Positions 8,606-19,000 of a stretch of 64,000 nt of DNA are shown here, piece after piece. The notes under the pieces were generated by a model. The model worked only from the letters and a program-made list of their open reading frames with translations. It was not told the DNA's origin and did no database searches. The DNA comes from Pseudomonas sp. S06B 330 (lineage in GTDB: Bacteria; Pseudomonadota; Gammaproteobacteria; Pseudomonadales; Pseudomonadaceae). The stretch spans positions 2,104,501-2,168,500 of the forward strand of contig NZ_CP088149.1 of assembly GCF_002845275.2 (NCBI RefSeq), given 5' to 3'. Each line of letters starts with the position of its first letter. Position 1 is the stretch's first letter. The position numbers and the translations under genes are program-made.

Positions 8606-11600
8606 GTGAGATCAACGGGCAACAACTCGGCGCCGGGCTGGCTCTGCTTGGCGAACAGCAACAATGGAGCGCAGCGGCGCAGTCCGGGGCGAGCTGGGCA
8701 GCGCTGGCCCATGTGCTGCAGGTGGAGATTCGCGGTTCGCTCGATTTACCCGCCCTGCAAGCCGCACTCGATGACCTGACGGTGCGTCAGCAAGTGCTGA
8801 CTACCGGCTTGCACGCGGTTGCCGGTTTTCACGGTCTGCGCCAGTTCCCGGGCATAGGCCAGCCGCGCTTGACCCTGGAAATTGAACATGAAGCGGTCGC
8901 GCAAGAGGTCGCCGCGCAGCGTCAAGTGCAATGGTTGCAACGTCCGCTGCAGCTGCAACAGGAACATTTCGTCCAAGCCTTGCTGCAACGCCTGGACGAT
9001 AGCCATTGGCGCCTGAACCTGGCATTGGCCCGGGGGCTGGTAGATGCCGCCAGCGTACCGTTGCTTGTTGAACAATTGCTGCACGCCTACGAGCAAGGCG
9101 CCAGCGGTGCAGACGAGGAACTGGGGCAGTTCAGTCAGTACCTGGAGTGGCGCGGCGAAGTGGTGCTGGACGAAGATGCCGGGCAGGCCGCGCACTACTG
9201 GCAAGCCCATATCGGCTCGCACGTACCGACCCAGCCGACGCTGCCCTTTCGGCGTAAAGGTGCCTCAGTGGGCGCGGTGGGCAAGGTTGAGGCAGAGCTG
9301 CCGGCAGCCCTGCGCGAAGACTTGCAACAGGTTGCCGCAGGTTGCGAGGTAACCCTGGAAACGTTGTTGCAAGCCAGCTGGTGGCTGTTGTTGGCGCGCC
9401 TGAGCGGTCGCTCGGCGTTTATTGCGGGCTGGCGTCATGACGGCCGGGCTGACTATGAATATTTCGAGCAGACCCTGGGGCTGTTCGAGAAGACCTTGCC
9501 GCTGCAGCTGACACTGGATCCGGCAGTGCCGTTCGATCAGTGTCTGGCGCATTTCTCGGGGCTGCTCGAACAGCACCGTACCTGGCAGGAGTACTGGAGC
9601 AACGAAGCCCGTGCTGTGCAGCCGAGCTATGGCTTTGCGCTGCGTCGGCTGCTGCCTGGCGCGCAGGTCAAGGGCGGGCAATGGTCAGCCAGTGCTGCCG
9701 AGGCGCTCGATCCTGGCTTTGAACTGGCTTTGCAGGTCAGCATCGATGCTCAGGGCTCGGCGCAAGTGCTGAGCGTGATGTTCAGCACAGCACACTACGC
9801 CAGCGTGGCCATGTCCGGTCTGCTTGAGCAGTATCAGGTGTTGCTGCGGGGCATCGCCGCCGCGCCCGCCAGCCCGGTGGGCGAGCTGCCCTTGTTGGGC
9901 GCGGCCGAACGTCAGCGACTGCTGGCGTTCAATCCGGCGCCGCAACCGATTGATCCGGGCCTGACCCTGGCCCAGCGCATCAGCGAATGGGCCGCGCGAA
10001 CCCCTGAGGCCCCGGCGTTGGTCTGCGACAACCAGACGCTCAGCTATGCGCAGCTGGAACACCGTGTCCAACAGATGGCTGCGGCCATGAATTGTCAGGG
10101 CTTGAACGCTGGGCAGCGGGTGGCGTTGGTCCTGCCGCGCTCGGCCGAATGGCTGGTGGCGGCGCTGGCAGCCTGGCGTCTGGGCGCGGCCTGGTTGCCG
10201 CTGGATCCGCAATGGCCCACGGCGCGTCTGGCACGTTTGGTCGAGCAGGCGGATGCGGCGTTGCTGGTGGGTCGAGGTTTGGTGGCGATGGGTGAAGTGC
10301 CGGTGCTCGATCTCGACGTGCTCAACAGCGCCGATCAGACATTGACGCTATCCGAACATCCGACGCTGGCGGCTGACGACGTCGCCTATGTGCTGTTCAC
10401 CTCCGGTTCGACCGGCACGCCCAAGGCCGTCACCATCGAGCATCGCGCCTTGTTCAATTACGTTGCTTCGGCCAGCGCTGCGCTGGACCTGGCGCAATGC
10501 CGACGCTTTGCCTTCAGCTCCAGCGTCGTCGCTGACCTCGGCCACACCGCCGTGTTCGGTGCCCTGTACAACGGTGCGACGTTGCACCTGGCCGATGAGG
10601 CGACCGTGCAGGATGGCCGGGCGTTTGCCCGCTTTATCGAAGAACAGGCCATCGATTGCCTGAAGATCGTGCCGTCGCACCTGGCGGCGTTGATCGACAA
10701 TCAGGCGCCAGTGCTGCCCGCCACGTTGGTACTGGGCGGCGAAGCAGTGTCACCGGCGCTGGTCGAACGGCTGCTGAGCATCCGTAGCGATGTCCGCCTG
10801 TTCAACCACTATGGGCCGAGCGAAGCCACGGTCGGCGTGATGATTCACCCGCTCAGTGCACACGACCCGGACGCCACGGGGGTGCCGCTGACCCAGGTAT
10901 TGGCCAACAACCAAGTGCTGGTACTCGATGGGCAGCGCAAGCTGGTGGCCAGTGGTGAGCTGGGCGAGCTGTACATTGGTGGTGAGCAACTGGCCCGTGG
11001 TTACCTCAATGCGGCGCAACAGCAGGCCGAAGCCTTCATCGAGCATCCGCTGCTGCCGGGCGCGCGGATCTACCGCACCGGTGACCTGGCGCGCTATCGC
11101 CCTGAAGGTGGCATCCAACTGTATGGTCGCGCCGATCAGCAGGTTAAACTGCGCGGCTTTCGCGTCGAGCTGGCGGAGATCGAGGCCGAGTTGTCTGCCC
11201 TTGAACAGGTGAACGAAGTGGCCGTGATGCTCGATGCCTATCAGGAACCGGTCGCCTTCGTAACGGCGCGTGGTGAGTCGGGGCAGGATTGGGCAGCCAC
11301 TCTCAAGCTGCAACTGGCTGAGCGCTTGCCCGCGGTGATGGTGCCGCGCCAGGTCCAGGTGCTGGCAAGCATGCCACGCCTGGGCAATGGCAAGATTGAT
11401 CGTCAGGCCCTGGGCAAGCTTGACCTCAGTGCCGCGCAGCAGGTCTATGTTGCACCCCGTGATGGTCTGGAGACGGTCCTGGCCCAGCGCATGGCCCAAT
11501 TGCTGGGGCTTGAGCGGCTGAGTGTGGAGCAGGACTTCTTCGCGGCGGGTGGCCATTCGTTGCTAGTGATCAAACTGGTCGCAGGCATCCGCACGTTGTT

Positions 11601-11799
11601 GCAGTGTGAGGTGCATCCGGGGGTGGTGTTTGATAACCCTAGCCCTGCGGCACTGGCCCAGGTTCTGCGTTTGCAGGAAACCGCGCCGGGGCAGTTGGAA
11701 AAGCTGGCGCAAGCACGCTTACGTCTGGATGCCATGACCCCGGAAGAGAAAGCCAAGCTGCTGGAGAAAGCCCGGCTTTTGCAAGGGCAGGGCAGCTGA
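8602..11799 (+). CDS. Stand-alone Asp-activating NRPS module with degenerate C-like domain (C*-A-T)
   Basis: This 1065-residue NRPS starts at an ATG overlapping the previous stop (ATGA), so the two genes are translationally coupled. Residues 1-435 look like a condensation-superfamily domain, but the HHxxxDG motif is missing: the region reads LARGLVDAASVPLL. An A domain follows (455-945; LFTSGSTGTPKA), then a T domain (FFAAGGHSLL near 980). There is no thioesterase. The A-domain code reads DLTKVGHVGK, almost the textbook Asp code, with the ADLGHT motif typical of Asp-activating domains. The probable role is to load Asp, which the hydroxylase fused to the preceding NRPS modifies, and to present it to that protein's last C domain. 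The N-terminal domain may be an interface-type domain that docks the hydroxylase rather than a catalyst; that part is inference. Confidence 0.92.
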   Translation: MSEINGQQLGAGLALLGEQQQWSAAAQSGASWAALAHVLQVEIRGSLDLPALQAALDDLTVRQQVLTTGLHAVAGFHGLRQFPGIGQPRLTLEIEHEAVAQEVAAQRQVQWLQRPLQLQQEHFVQALLQRLDDSHWRLNLALARGLVDAASVPLLVEQLLHAYEQGASGADEELGQFSQYLEWRGEVVLDEDAGQAAHYWQAHIGSHVPTQPTLPFRRKGASVGAVGKVEAELPAALREDLQQVAAGCEVTLETLLQASWWLLLARLSGRSAFIAGWRHDGRADYEYFEQTLGLFEKTLPLQLTLDPAVPFDQCLAHFSGLLEQHRTWQEYWSNEARAVQPSYGFALRRLLPGAQVKGGQWSASAAEALDPGFELALQVSIDAQGSAQVLSVMFSTAHYASVAMSGLLEQYQVLLRGIAAAPASPVGELPLLGAAERQRLLAFNPAPQPIDPGLTLAQRISEWAARTPEAPALVCDNQTLSYAQLEHRVQQMAAAMNCQGLNAGQRVALVLPRSAEWLVAALAAWRLGAAWLPLDPQWPTARLARLVEQADAALLVGRGLVAMGEVPVLDLDVLNSADQTLTLSEHPTLAADDVAYVLFTSGSTGTPKAVTIEHRALFNYVASASAALDLAQCRRFAFSSSVVADLGHTAVFGALYNGATLHLADEATVQDGRAFARFIEEQAIDCLKIVPSHLAALIDNQAPVLPATLVLGGEAVSPALVERLLSIRSDVRLFNHYGPSEATVGVMIHPLSAHDPDATGVPLTQVLANNQVLVLDGQRKLVASGELGELYIGGEQLARGYLNAAQQQAEAFIEHPLLPGARIYRTGDLARYRPEGGIQLYGRADQQVKLRGFRVELAEIEAELSALEQVNEVAVMLDAYQEPVAFVTARGESGQDWAATLKLQLAERLPAVMVPRQVQVLASMPRLGNGKIDRQALGKLDLSAAQQVYVAPRDGLETVLAQRMAQLLGLERLSVEQDFFAAGGHSLLVIKLVAGIRTLLQCEVHPGVVFDNPSPAALAQVLRLQETAPGQLEKLAQARLRLDAMTPEEKAKLLEKARLLQGQGS

Positions 11800-11809
11800 C
11801 ACCCCCTTC

Positions 11810-11852
11810 ACGATGTTCTGCCGGGTGCGTCCTGCACCTGGCAGAACATCGT
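11810..11852 (+). terminator. Strong hairpin after the NRPS pair
   Basis: A perfect 13-bp inverted repeat (11810-11822 with 11840-11852) is extended inside by six more pairs, leaving a 5-nt loop. It lies 11 nt after the NRPS stop. Only a short TTTA follows, so it may be a terminator or an mRNA-stabilising hairpin. Confidence 0.6.
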
Positions 11853-11913
11853 TTAGCTGTCTGGTTAAACCAGGCGCCGCAGAGTGTGAAATACATCAAA
11901 AGAAAAATATTCC

Positions 11914-11937
11914 TAATTTCGTTCATACCACGCTCGT
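11914..11937 (+). promoter_or_regulatory. Imperfect iron-starvation box upstream of fpvA
   Basis: TAATT at 11914-11918, 16 nt, then CGT at 11935-11937. It differs by one base from the TAAAT-N16-CGT sequence seen five times perfectly in this window, and shares the T before CGT. It lies about 140 bp before the receptor start. Recognition by PvdS or a related ECF sigma factor is inferred. Confidence 0.5.
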
Positions 11938-12078
11938 CTAGTCAGCGAGCAGCTACGACTTGTGTCGCCAGCCTGCCTCAGGATGGGGATTTCCAAGGAC
12001 GGTTTACACACTTCACGATCAGCCGACCTCAGAGTCGGCGGCTGTCCAACACAAGAGCGCATTGGAGTAATTCAACAC

Positions 12079-14619
12079 ATGAAATCTGATCAGCCAAGGC
12101 TTGCGCGGCGCCCCTCGATCTGGGAACGGGCTCACTGGCGCACATCGGCATCGGCGGTGGTACTGGGGCTCGCGCTGGGCATGGCCGGCGCGGCCCAGGC
12201 CGAAAGCAAACAGGTCAACATTCCCTCGGCACCCTTGAGCGAAGCGCTGACCCAGCTCGGTCAGCAGACCGGTCTGCAGCTGTTGTTCGAGCCGGGTCTG
12301 GTCAGTGGCAAGCGTTCGACGGCAGTGTCCGGCAACATGGAGCCGCGCGCCGCCCTCGACATCATGTTGCGTGATGCTGGCCTGTCCTACCGGATCGAAA
12401 GCGACACGGTGATCATCAGCAACACCGCCAGTACCGGCGCTGCAGTGGAGCTGGGGAGCACCAGCATCGTCGGCCAAGGCATGGGTGAAGCCACCGAGAA
12501 CTCTGGTTCCTATACCACCGGGCTGGTCAGTGTCGGTTCCAAGACGCCAGTGAGCCTCAAGGACACCCCGCAGACGGTGTCGGTCATCACTCAGAAGATG
12601 ATCGAAGACCAGCGTATCACCACCTTGCCCGAGGCCATGAAACGAGCCCCTGGCATCACCTTGCGCAACAACAACTACCATTCTCAGCAGTTCTACTCGC
12701 GCGGCTTTGGTATCGACAACGTGCAGATCGACGGCGCCGCGCCGATGGACATCGGCACCGGTGTCGGTACGTTTTACAGCGACCGTATCTATGACATGGC
12801 TGCCTACGACCACGTTGAAGTCCTGCGCGGTTCCAGCGGCCTGCTGGCCGGTACCGGTGATCCAGGCGGCGTGGTCAACCTGGTGCGCAAGCGCCCACTG
12901 GACCACTACCAGCTCAAGCTCAACACCTCTGCCGGTTCCTGGGACAACTACCGCAGCGAAGTCGACCTGACCGGGCCGCTGGCCTTTGACGGCAAGCTGC
13001 GTGGGCGCATGGTCGCGGCCTACACCGACCGTCAGTACTTCATGGATAACCGTAGCACCGAGAAGCCCTTTCTTTATGGTGTGCTGGAAGCGGACGTCAC
13101 CGACGACACCATGCTGACCTTTGGTGGCAGCTACGACAAGGTCAAAGAAAACGGCACCGGTGACGGCCTGCCGCGCTACAGCACCGGGGGTGACCTGGGC
13201 CTGCCGCGGCATACCTGGTACACCACCAACCAGGCCTGGTCCGATAGCTACACCCGCGAATGGTTCGCCAAGCTTGACCACTACTTCAACGAAGACTGGA
13301 AGCTCAACACGTCCTATACCTACTCCTATAACGACTCCACCACCGAAGGCATCATTCCCTACGGCTCGGTGGACGAGAACACCAACACCGGTCCCTACTG
13401 GTGGGGCAGCTATGTGTCGAGCTGGAGCAAGCAGTCGGTATTCGACATCAACCTCTCCGGCGGCTTCGAGGCGTTCAATCGCCGTCATGAAGTGCTGTTC
13501 GGTGCCGACTACCAGAAAGTTACCAGCCGTTGGCGTGCGGCTCAGGGCAAGGTCGGGCTGGGTGGACTGATCGACCTCTGGGACCCGCAATCCACGCCGC
13601 TGCCGACTGACGAGTCGAACCACAACTTCTACCGTGACTACTACCCGAACAAACGCGAGCAGTACGGCGTGTATTCGACCTTGCGCCTGCAGCTGACCGA
13701 TCCACTGAAGTTGGTGGTGGGGGCCCGTGCCCAGCGTTACAAGTTCGAGCAGGAGTACAGCATGCGCAACCGACCGGGCACTGGTACCTGGAAACGCGAG
13801 GAGCCTGGGGTGTCGGATCGCGAGCCGACCACCCTGGTACCGTTCGGCGGCCTGATCTACGCCTTGAACGATCAGTGGTCCACGTATGTCAGCTATGCCG
13901 AAGTGTTCAAGCCTCAGGCGCAGAAGATGCAGGGGCCGCTAACCGACAAGACCTCCATTGAGCCCATGACCGGCAAGACCTACGAAACGGGCATCAAGGG
14001 CGAGTTGCTCGATGGCCGGCTGAACGTCAGCGCCGCGTTGTTCTATACCAAGCGTGAGCACCAGGCAGCGAAAGACCCCGCGTATCCCGACCCGTCGCCG
14101 AGCTACAGCAGTTCGTGCTGCTTCCTGGCACAGGACAAAATCACCAGCAAAGGCATCGATCTGGAAGCCACCGGTGAGATCACACCGGGCTGGGAAGTAT
14201 TGGCCGGCTACACCTATAACCAGGTGCACAACAATACGGAAGAGACGCTCTACAGCACCGTCACTCCCAAGCACCTGCTCAAGTTGTGGACCATGTATAC
14301 CTTGCCGGGTGATTTCTCCGACTGGCGCGTCGGTGGTGGTGTGACCGCCCAAAGCGCGACTTACGTGGAAGGCGAATCCTACCGCTTCGACAGCAGCTGG
14401 AACGTCATCGACAAGCAGCCTTACCAGTTCAGCGAGGCAGGCTATGCGGTCTACGATGCGATGGTCGAATACAAGGTTGATGACAACTGGACCGTTGCGG
14501 TCAACGGCAACAACCTGTTCGACCGTAAGTACTATGCCAGTGTAGGCACCTCGGAGTACGGCAACTACTACGGTGAACCCCGCAACTTCACCCTGACCTT
14601 GCGCGGTACCTTTGAATGA
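12079..14619 (+). CDS. fpvA: Ferripyoverdine TonB-dependent receptor with signalling domain
   Basis: Outer-membrane receptor for the iron-loaded siderophore. I place the start at ATG 12079 (MKSDQPRLARR), after GGAG at 12064; the frame is open 39 codons further up. A signal peptide with an ALGMAGAAQA cleavage region is followed by an N-terminal STN domain (VNIPSAPLSEALTQLGQQTG), typical of receptors that signal to an anti-sigma factor. Then come the plug (TPQTVSVITQKMIEDQ, VEVLRGSSGLLAGTGDPGG) and a 22-strand-type barrel ending in a C-terminal Phe-Glu (LTLRGTFE). Length (846 aa) fits the FpvA class. It lies between NRPS genes, which supports a match to the locally made pyoverdine. Ligand identity is inferred from context. 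Confidence 0.93.
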   Translation: MKSDQPRLARRPSIWERAHWRTSASAVVLGLALGMAGAAQAESKQVNIPSAPLSEALTQLGQQTGLQLLFEPGLVSGKRSTAVSGNMEPRAALDIMLRDAGLSYRIESDTVIISNTASTGAAVELGSTSIVGQGMGEATENSGSYTTGLVSVGSKTPVSLKDTPQTVSVITQKMIEDQRITTLPEAMKRAPGITLRNNNYHSQQFYSRGFGIDNVQIDGAAPMDIGTGVGTFYSDRIYDMAAYDHVEVLRGSSGLLAGTGDPGGVVNLVRKRPLDHYQLKLNTSAGSWDNYRSEVDLTGPLAFDGKLRGRMVAAYTDRQYFMDNRSTEKPFLYGVLEADVTDDTMLTFGGSYDKVKENGTGDGLPRYSTGGDLGLPRHTWYTTNQAWSDSYTREWFAKLDHYFNEDWKLNTSYTYSYNDSTTEGIIPYGSVDENTNTGPYWWGSYVSSWSKQSVFDINLSGGFEAFNRRHEVLFGADYQKVTSRWRAAQGKVGLGGLIDLWDPQSTPLPTDESNHNFYRDYYPNKREQYGVYSTLRLQLTDPLKLVVGARAQRYKFEQEYSMRNRPGTGTWKREEPGVSDREPTTLVPFGGLIYALNDQWSTYVSYAEVFKPQAQKMQGPLTDKTSIEPMTGKTYETGIKGELLDGRLNVSAALFYTKREHQAAKDPAYPDPSPSYSSSCCFLAQDKITSKGIDLEATGEITPGWEVLAGYTYNQVHNNTEETLYSTVTPKHLLKLWTMYTLPGDFSDWRVGGGVTAQSATYVEGESYRFDSSWNVIDKQPYQFSEAGYAVYDAMVEYKVDDNWTVAVNGNNLFDRKYYASVGTSEYGNYYGEPRNFTLTLRGTFE

Positions 14620-14645
14620 CCTTGGTGTGATCCGCAGCAACATGA

Positions 14646-14670
14646 AAAACCGCCCTTGAGGCGGTTTTTT
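14646..14670 (+). terminator. Rho-independent terminator of fpvA
   Basis: The 9-bp stem AAAACCGCC/GGCGGTTTT has a CTTGA loop, and its U-run continues to 14670. It starts 26 nt after the fpvA stop. Confidence 0.93.
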
Positions 14671-14770
14671 GGGTTTTTCACGGAGTATCGGGGAAAGGTG
14701 TTCTTAGGCTTGGGGCGCGAACTTATCCATTCGATGTGGCGGCGTTATTGACCCCTTGTAGCCGCCGCCG

Positions 14771-14985
14771 TAAAACCTGGCTACGGCGATTTGCCAGGCC
14801 CAACGCAGTCGATCGCAGCCTCGTGCCTCGGCAGCGGCAGCACGCCGTAGCCGCTGCCGTCAGGCTGCGATCGGGCGTGAAACGGCCGTAAAACCTACCA
14901 CCGCGATTCGCCAGGCCCAACGCGGTGCCCGTGTTGCGACTGCGCTGCAGTCGATCGCAGCCTCGTGCCTCGGCAGCGGCTACAG
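14771..14985. repeat. REP-type repeat cluster between fpvA and the esterase
   Basis: This intergenic stretch (14671-15041) holds no gene. A 34-nt unit occurs at 14805-14838 and again at 14947-14980 (GATCGCAGCCTCGTGCC core), with an inverted relative at 14847-14873 (GTAGCCGCTGCCG...GGCTGCGATCG). A second unit beginning TAAAACCT and ending CCAGGCCCAACGC is repeated at 14771-14806 and 14889-14923. Palindromic direct and inverted copies like these are typical of Pseudomonas REP/BIME clusters. Confidence 0.8.
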
Positions 14986-15041
14986 CAAGTCGTGCTGCTG
15001 CCTTGCTGGTTCTTTAATGTGTGCGGCCGTGCGACAGCACG

Positions 15042-15992
15042 TCAGCTATGTTGAACCAGCCAATCCTCCACTGCCTGATACACCCCCTCGATCTGCCCGC
15101 TGATCCCGGACATGCGCAAAAAATCATGGGTCAACCCCGCCTGCACGACCAGGGTCACCTCGCCGCCGGCATTCTCCAGCGCATTCGCGTAGGCAATGCC
15201 TTCATCATGCAACGGGTCATACTCAGCGACATTGATATAGGCAGGGGCCAACGGCGCAAAGCTGCCCAGCAGCGGTGAGGCGCGCCAGTCACCGCGCTCG
15301 GCGGGCGGGCAGTAATGGTCGTAGAACCACTCCAGCGTCGGTGTTTCCAGCAGGTAGCCTTCGGCGTAACGCGTATGCGAAGGGCGCTGACGGGTAATGT
15401 CAGTTACCGGGTAGAACAGCAACTGCGCTACAGGCTTGAAGCTCAAGGTCGGCTCAGCACCTGTGGCCGCGATGGCTAACACGGTTGCCAGGGTAGCGCC
15501 GACACTGTCACCGGCAAGAATCAAGCGCTGGGCATTGAGCCCCAGTTGGGCGGCCTGTTCGGCGAACCAGTTAGCCGCGTCCAGTGAATCATTCACCGCC
15601 GTTGGGAACGGCGCTTGCGGCGCCAGTCGATACGCCGGAGCGAACACCGCGTAACGGCCACTGGCAGCCAGGCGTCGGCAGATCGAGTCGTGGGAATCCA
15701 GGCTGCCGACCACATAGCCCCCACCGTGGTAATAAAGCAGGGTAGGGGCATCGGTCGCCAGCTCGGCATGCTGGTAGAGGCGAGCGTCGAGCAGGTGCCC
15801 GTCGCGGGCCGGTACTTTCAGCGCCGTCACGCTCAGGGTCGCGGGCGGCGACGGATCGAGTACCGCTGAGGTCTTTTCAAATTCGCTGCGGGCCTGTGCC
15901 ACACTCAATTCATGCATGGCTTGGCTCTTGCCGGTCAGGCGGCCCAGCTCGGCCAGTTCCAGAAACGCTTCCAGGTCGGGGTCCAGAGACAT
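15042..15992 (-). CDS. Alpha/beta-hydrolase, HSL-type esterase
   Basis: A 316-residue cytoplasmic hydrolase of the hormone-sensitive-lipase family. It has the oxyanion motif YYHGGGYVVGS, the nucleophile elbow GDSVGA (Ser), an acid in the EYDPLHDEG region and a catalytic His in LTHDFLRM. Its start is 55 nt downstream of the terminal NRPS stop on the same strand, so it probably ends the siderophore operon, with a hairpin in between. No signal peptide is evident. The substrate is unknown; hydrolysis of a pyoverdine intermediate or of an unrelated ester is equally possible. Confidence 0.85.
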   Translation of the reverse strand: MSLDPDLEAFLELAELGRLTGKSQAMHELSVAQARSEFEKTSAVLDPSPPATLSVTALKVPARDGHLLDARLYQHAELATDAPTLLYYHGGGYVVGSLDSHDSICRRLAASGRYAVFAPAYRLAPQAPFPTAVNDSLDAANWFAEQAAQLGLNAQRLILAGDSVGATLATVLAIAATGAEPTLSFKPVAQLLFYPVTDITRQRPSHTRYAEGYLLETPTLEWFYDHYCPPAERGDWRASPLLGSFAPLAPAYINVAEYDPLHDEGIAYANALENAGGEVTLVVQAGLTHDFLRMSGISGQIEGVYQAVEDWLVQHS

Positions 15993-16015
15993 TGCAGTTC
16001 CTTGTAAAGAGGTAA

Positions 16016-16042
16016 AGGGCCGCCCGCTGTTGCGGCGGCCCT
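16016..16042 (-). terminator. Intercistronic hairpin between terminal NRPS and esterase
   Basis: A perfect 9-bp stem AGGGCCGCC/GGCGGCCCT (16016-16024 with 16034-16042) and a 9-nt loop, with no U-run. It may attenuate read-through into the esterase or stabilise the mRNA end. Confidence 0.45.
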
Positions 16043-16047
16043 GTCGG

Positions 16048-19000
16048 TCAGGGGGTTACCGGCTCGGACTGCGGCAGATGCTCCAGCAGCCCTTCGATAA
16101 ACGTCGGGTGGCGAAGAATGGCGTAGTGGTCGGTGTCAATCGGTGCATGCTGGCGGCTGTCGGCAAAGGCAGCTGCCTGTGCGACGTTGTTGGCGCCCGC
16201 CCACCAGCAGTGGCTGTTGGAAACGCAGCGCGGCATTTGTGCCAGGCGTGCGGCCAAGGCCTTGAGTTTCATGCCCGTCAGGAAGGTACGAGCCAGCTCG
16301 TCCGAACCGATCTCGCGCAGGGCTCCAGCGGCTTGAGTCAGGCCTTGGCGGGCCTGATCGATCACCTGCTGCAGCTGCGCCAGGCCCGCATCTTGGTCAA
16401 CCACCACACGCGGCACGGCTGTTGATGGTACGCCGAGCACCACCGACAACAGGCCGCGCAAATCTTCGCAACAGTCCTCGGCAGCCAGTGGTGCATCAGC
16501 CTCGGGTGTGAAGCTGTCGACCAGGGCAACGAAATCGACCGGTTGGCCCTGCTTGATCAACTCGTCAGCCACCAGCGTTGCCAACGGGCCACCCAGCGAC
16601 CAACCCAGCAAGTGGTAAGGCCCTTGTGGCTGTTTCTGGCGGATGTACTGGGCGTAGTCGATAGCCATGGCTTGCAGCGATTCGTCTTGCCAATCATCGT
16701 CCAGCAGCATGCGGCATTGCAGGCCATAGACGCTGCAGCGACCGTCCAGACGCCGGGCCAAGGCCTCGTAATCGAACACGGTGCCGAAGCCGGCATGCAG
16801 GCAGAACAGCGGCGTGTGCGCAGGGACCGAGGCGTTGAGCAACAGCAATGGATTGAGGTTGCGTTCCTCGCCTTGGTAACCGGACAACTCGGCGATGGTC
16901 GGCTTGCCCATCAGGTCGCGCAATTTGAGCTGCAAGCCCAGCTCAGGCTGGCCGCGCACTTTGGAAAGCACCTTGAGAATACGCAGGGAATCACCACCCA
17001 GCTCGAAGAAGTTGTCGGTCACGCCGACCTGTTCAAGCTCTAGAACTTCCTGCCAGATCTGCGCCAGCGCTTGCTCCAAGGCATTGCGTGGGGCGATAAA
17101 AACGCGGCCTTTAAAGTCCGGGTCGGGCAGGGCGTTGCGGTCGAGTTTGCCGTTCGGGTTCAGCGGGAAGCTGACCAAGGTCAGGATCTGCGCTGGCACC
17201 ATGTAGTCGGGCATTTCCTCCAGCAGGGCGCTGCGCAAGCGTTCACCGAGGCCTTCGTCGGCCTCGGCGACGACGTAGCCGATCAGTTGCTTGCCACTGT
17301 TGTGCTCGCGGGCAACGACCACTGCATCCTGGACCTGGGTCATGCCCCGCAGGCGCGACTCGATCTCCCCCAGCTCGATCCGGAAACCTCGAATTTTCAC
17401 CTGGTTGTCCAGGCGTCCGAGGTAGTCGAAGGTGCCGTCCGCACGCTGGCGTACCAGGTCGCCACTGCGGTACAGGCGCGTGCCGTCGGCCTGGAACGGA
17501 TCGGCGACAAAGCGCTCGGCCGTCAGCCCCGGACGCTGGTGATAACCACGCGCGACCCCTTGGCCACCGATGTACAGCTCACCGGCGACGCCTGGCGGCA
17601 CCGGGTTGAGGGCATCATCAAGGACGTACAGGGTACGCTCGCCGACGCGGCTGCCGATGGGGGCGTAGACGGCATCGCAGTGACCGCTGGCTGGCACTTT
17701 CCACAGCAGTGGGGTGACCACGGTTTCGGTTGGGCCGTAGCCGTTGGTCAGCCAAGTGGGGCGCAATGCCTGTTTGACCAGCTCGAAGTTGGCCTCGGCC
17801 ACAGCGTCGCCGCCAAAGCAGTAGATCGATACCGGTGGCGGTGGCTGGTCCTGGCTCTGGGCAAATTCGGCCAGTTGCTGCAGGTAGGCCGGCGGGAAGC
17901 ACGCCACGCTGATTTTATGGGTGTGCAGGGCCTGCCAGGTTTCTTCCGGCGTCCACAGGCGGTTGTCGCGCAGCACCAGTTGCCCACCGCAGGACAGGGT
18001 GGTCAGCCAGCGCTCTTGGGCGCCGTCAAAGGCGAACGACATGAACAGCAGCTCGCGGCTGTCGCGGCTCATTTCGTAGCGTTGGGCGATGGCCTGGCAA
18101 TGCATGCGCAGTGGCTCGTTAGCCACCGCTACGCCCTTGGGTTTGCCGGTTGAGCCGGAGGTGTAGATCAGGTAGGCGAGGTTGTCGCCAAGCGTCCGTT
18201 GCGCTGGGCAACGGCTAGGCATCTGGTCCAGGGCTAGCTGGTCAATGGCGATCAGCGGGGCGGCCCCCGGCCAGTCAAAGCGAGTCCGCAGGCTGTCCTG
18301 GCTGATCATCAGGCTCATGCCGGAGTCTTCGACGATCCATTGCAGGCGCTCCTGCGGGTAGTCGATATCCAGAGGCACATAGGCGGCACCGGCTTTCATT
18401 ACTGCGTAGAAGGCCACCACCACCTGTAGCGAACGCTCCAGGGCGATACCTACGCGCATCTCTGGCCCCACACCTTGGGCAATCAGGTAGTGGGCCAGAC
18501 GGTTGGCCTGCGATTCCAGTTCGGCCCAGGTCATCTGCTGGTCGTTGCAGACCACCGCCACCACGTCCGGGCGCGCTTCGGCCTGCTGGCGCAGCTGTTC
18601 GGCCAGCAGAGGCGCGTGCGTGCGGGTGACATTCAAGCGATTATCGTGTTGCAGGCGTTGCCGTTGTGCCGTGTTCAACAACGACAGATTGCCAAGCTGC
18701 GTTGTCGGCGCGTCAAGCATCGCCAGCAGCAAGCCTTCAAAGCTGGCGCGAATCTGTTCGACAGCCTCTCCCGTAAAACGGTTACGCAAGTACAGGAACT
18801 CAATGCTCAGGGTGGTGCCGAGGTTGACGGCCAAGTCCATGGCGAAGTTGGTCACGTCGCGACCTTGTACCTCACCAAATTGCAGTTGGCCTTGGCCGGC
18901 TTCACGCAGGCGCTCGTCGATCGGGTAGTTCTCGAAGACAATGATGCTGTCGAAAAGTGCTTGGCCACCCAGGCCGGCCCAGCGCTGGATATCGGCCAGC

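Noticed and set aside
14771..14985. CRISPR array suspicion at the repeated units
   Set aside because: Spacing is irregular, copies occur in both orientations and are palindromic, and no cas genes are nearby. REP elements explain it.
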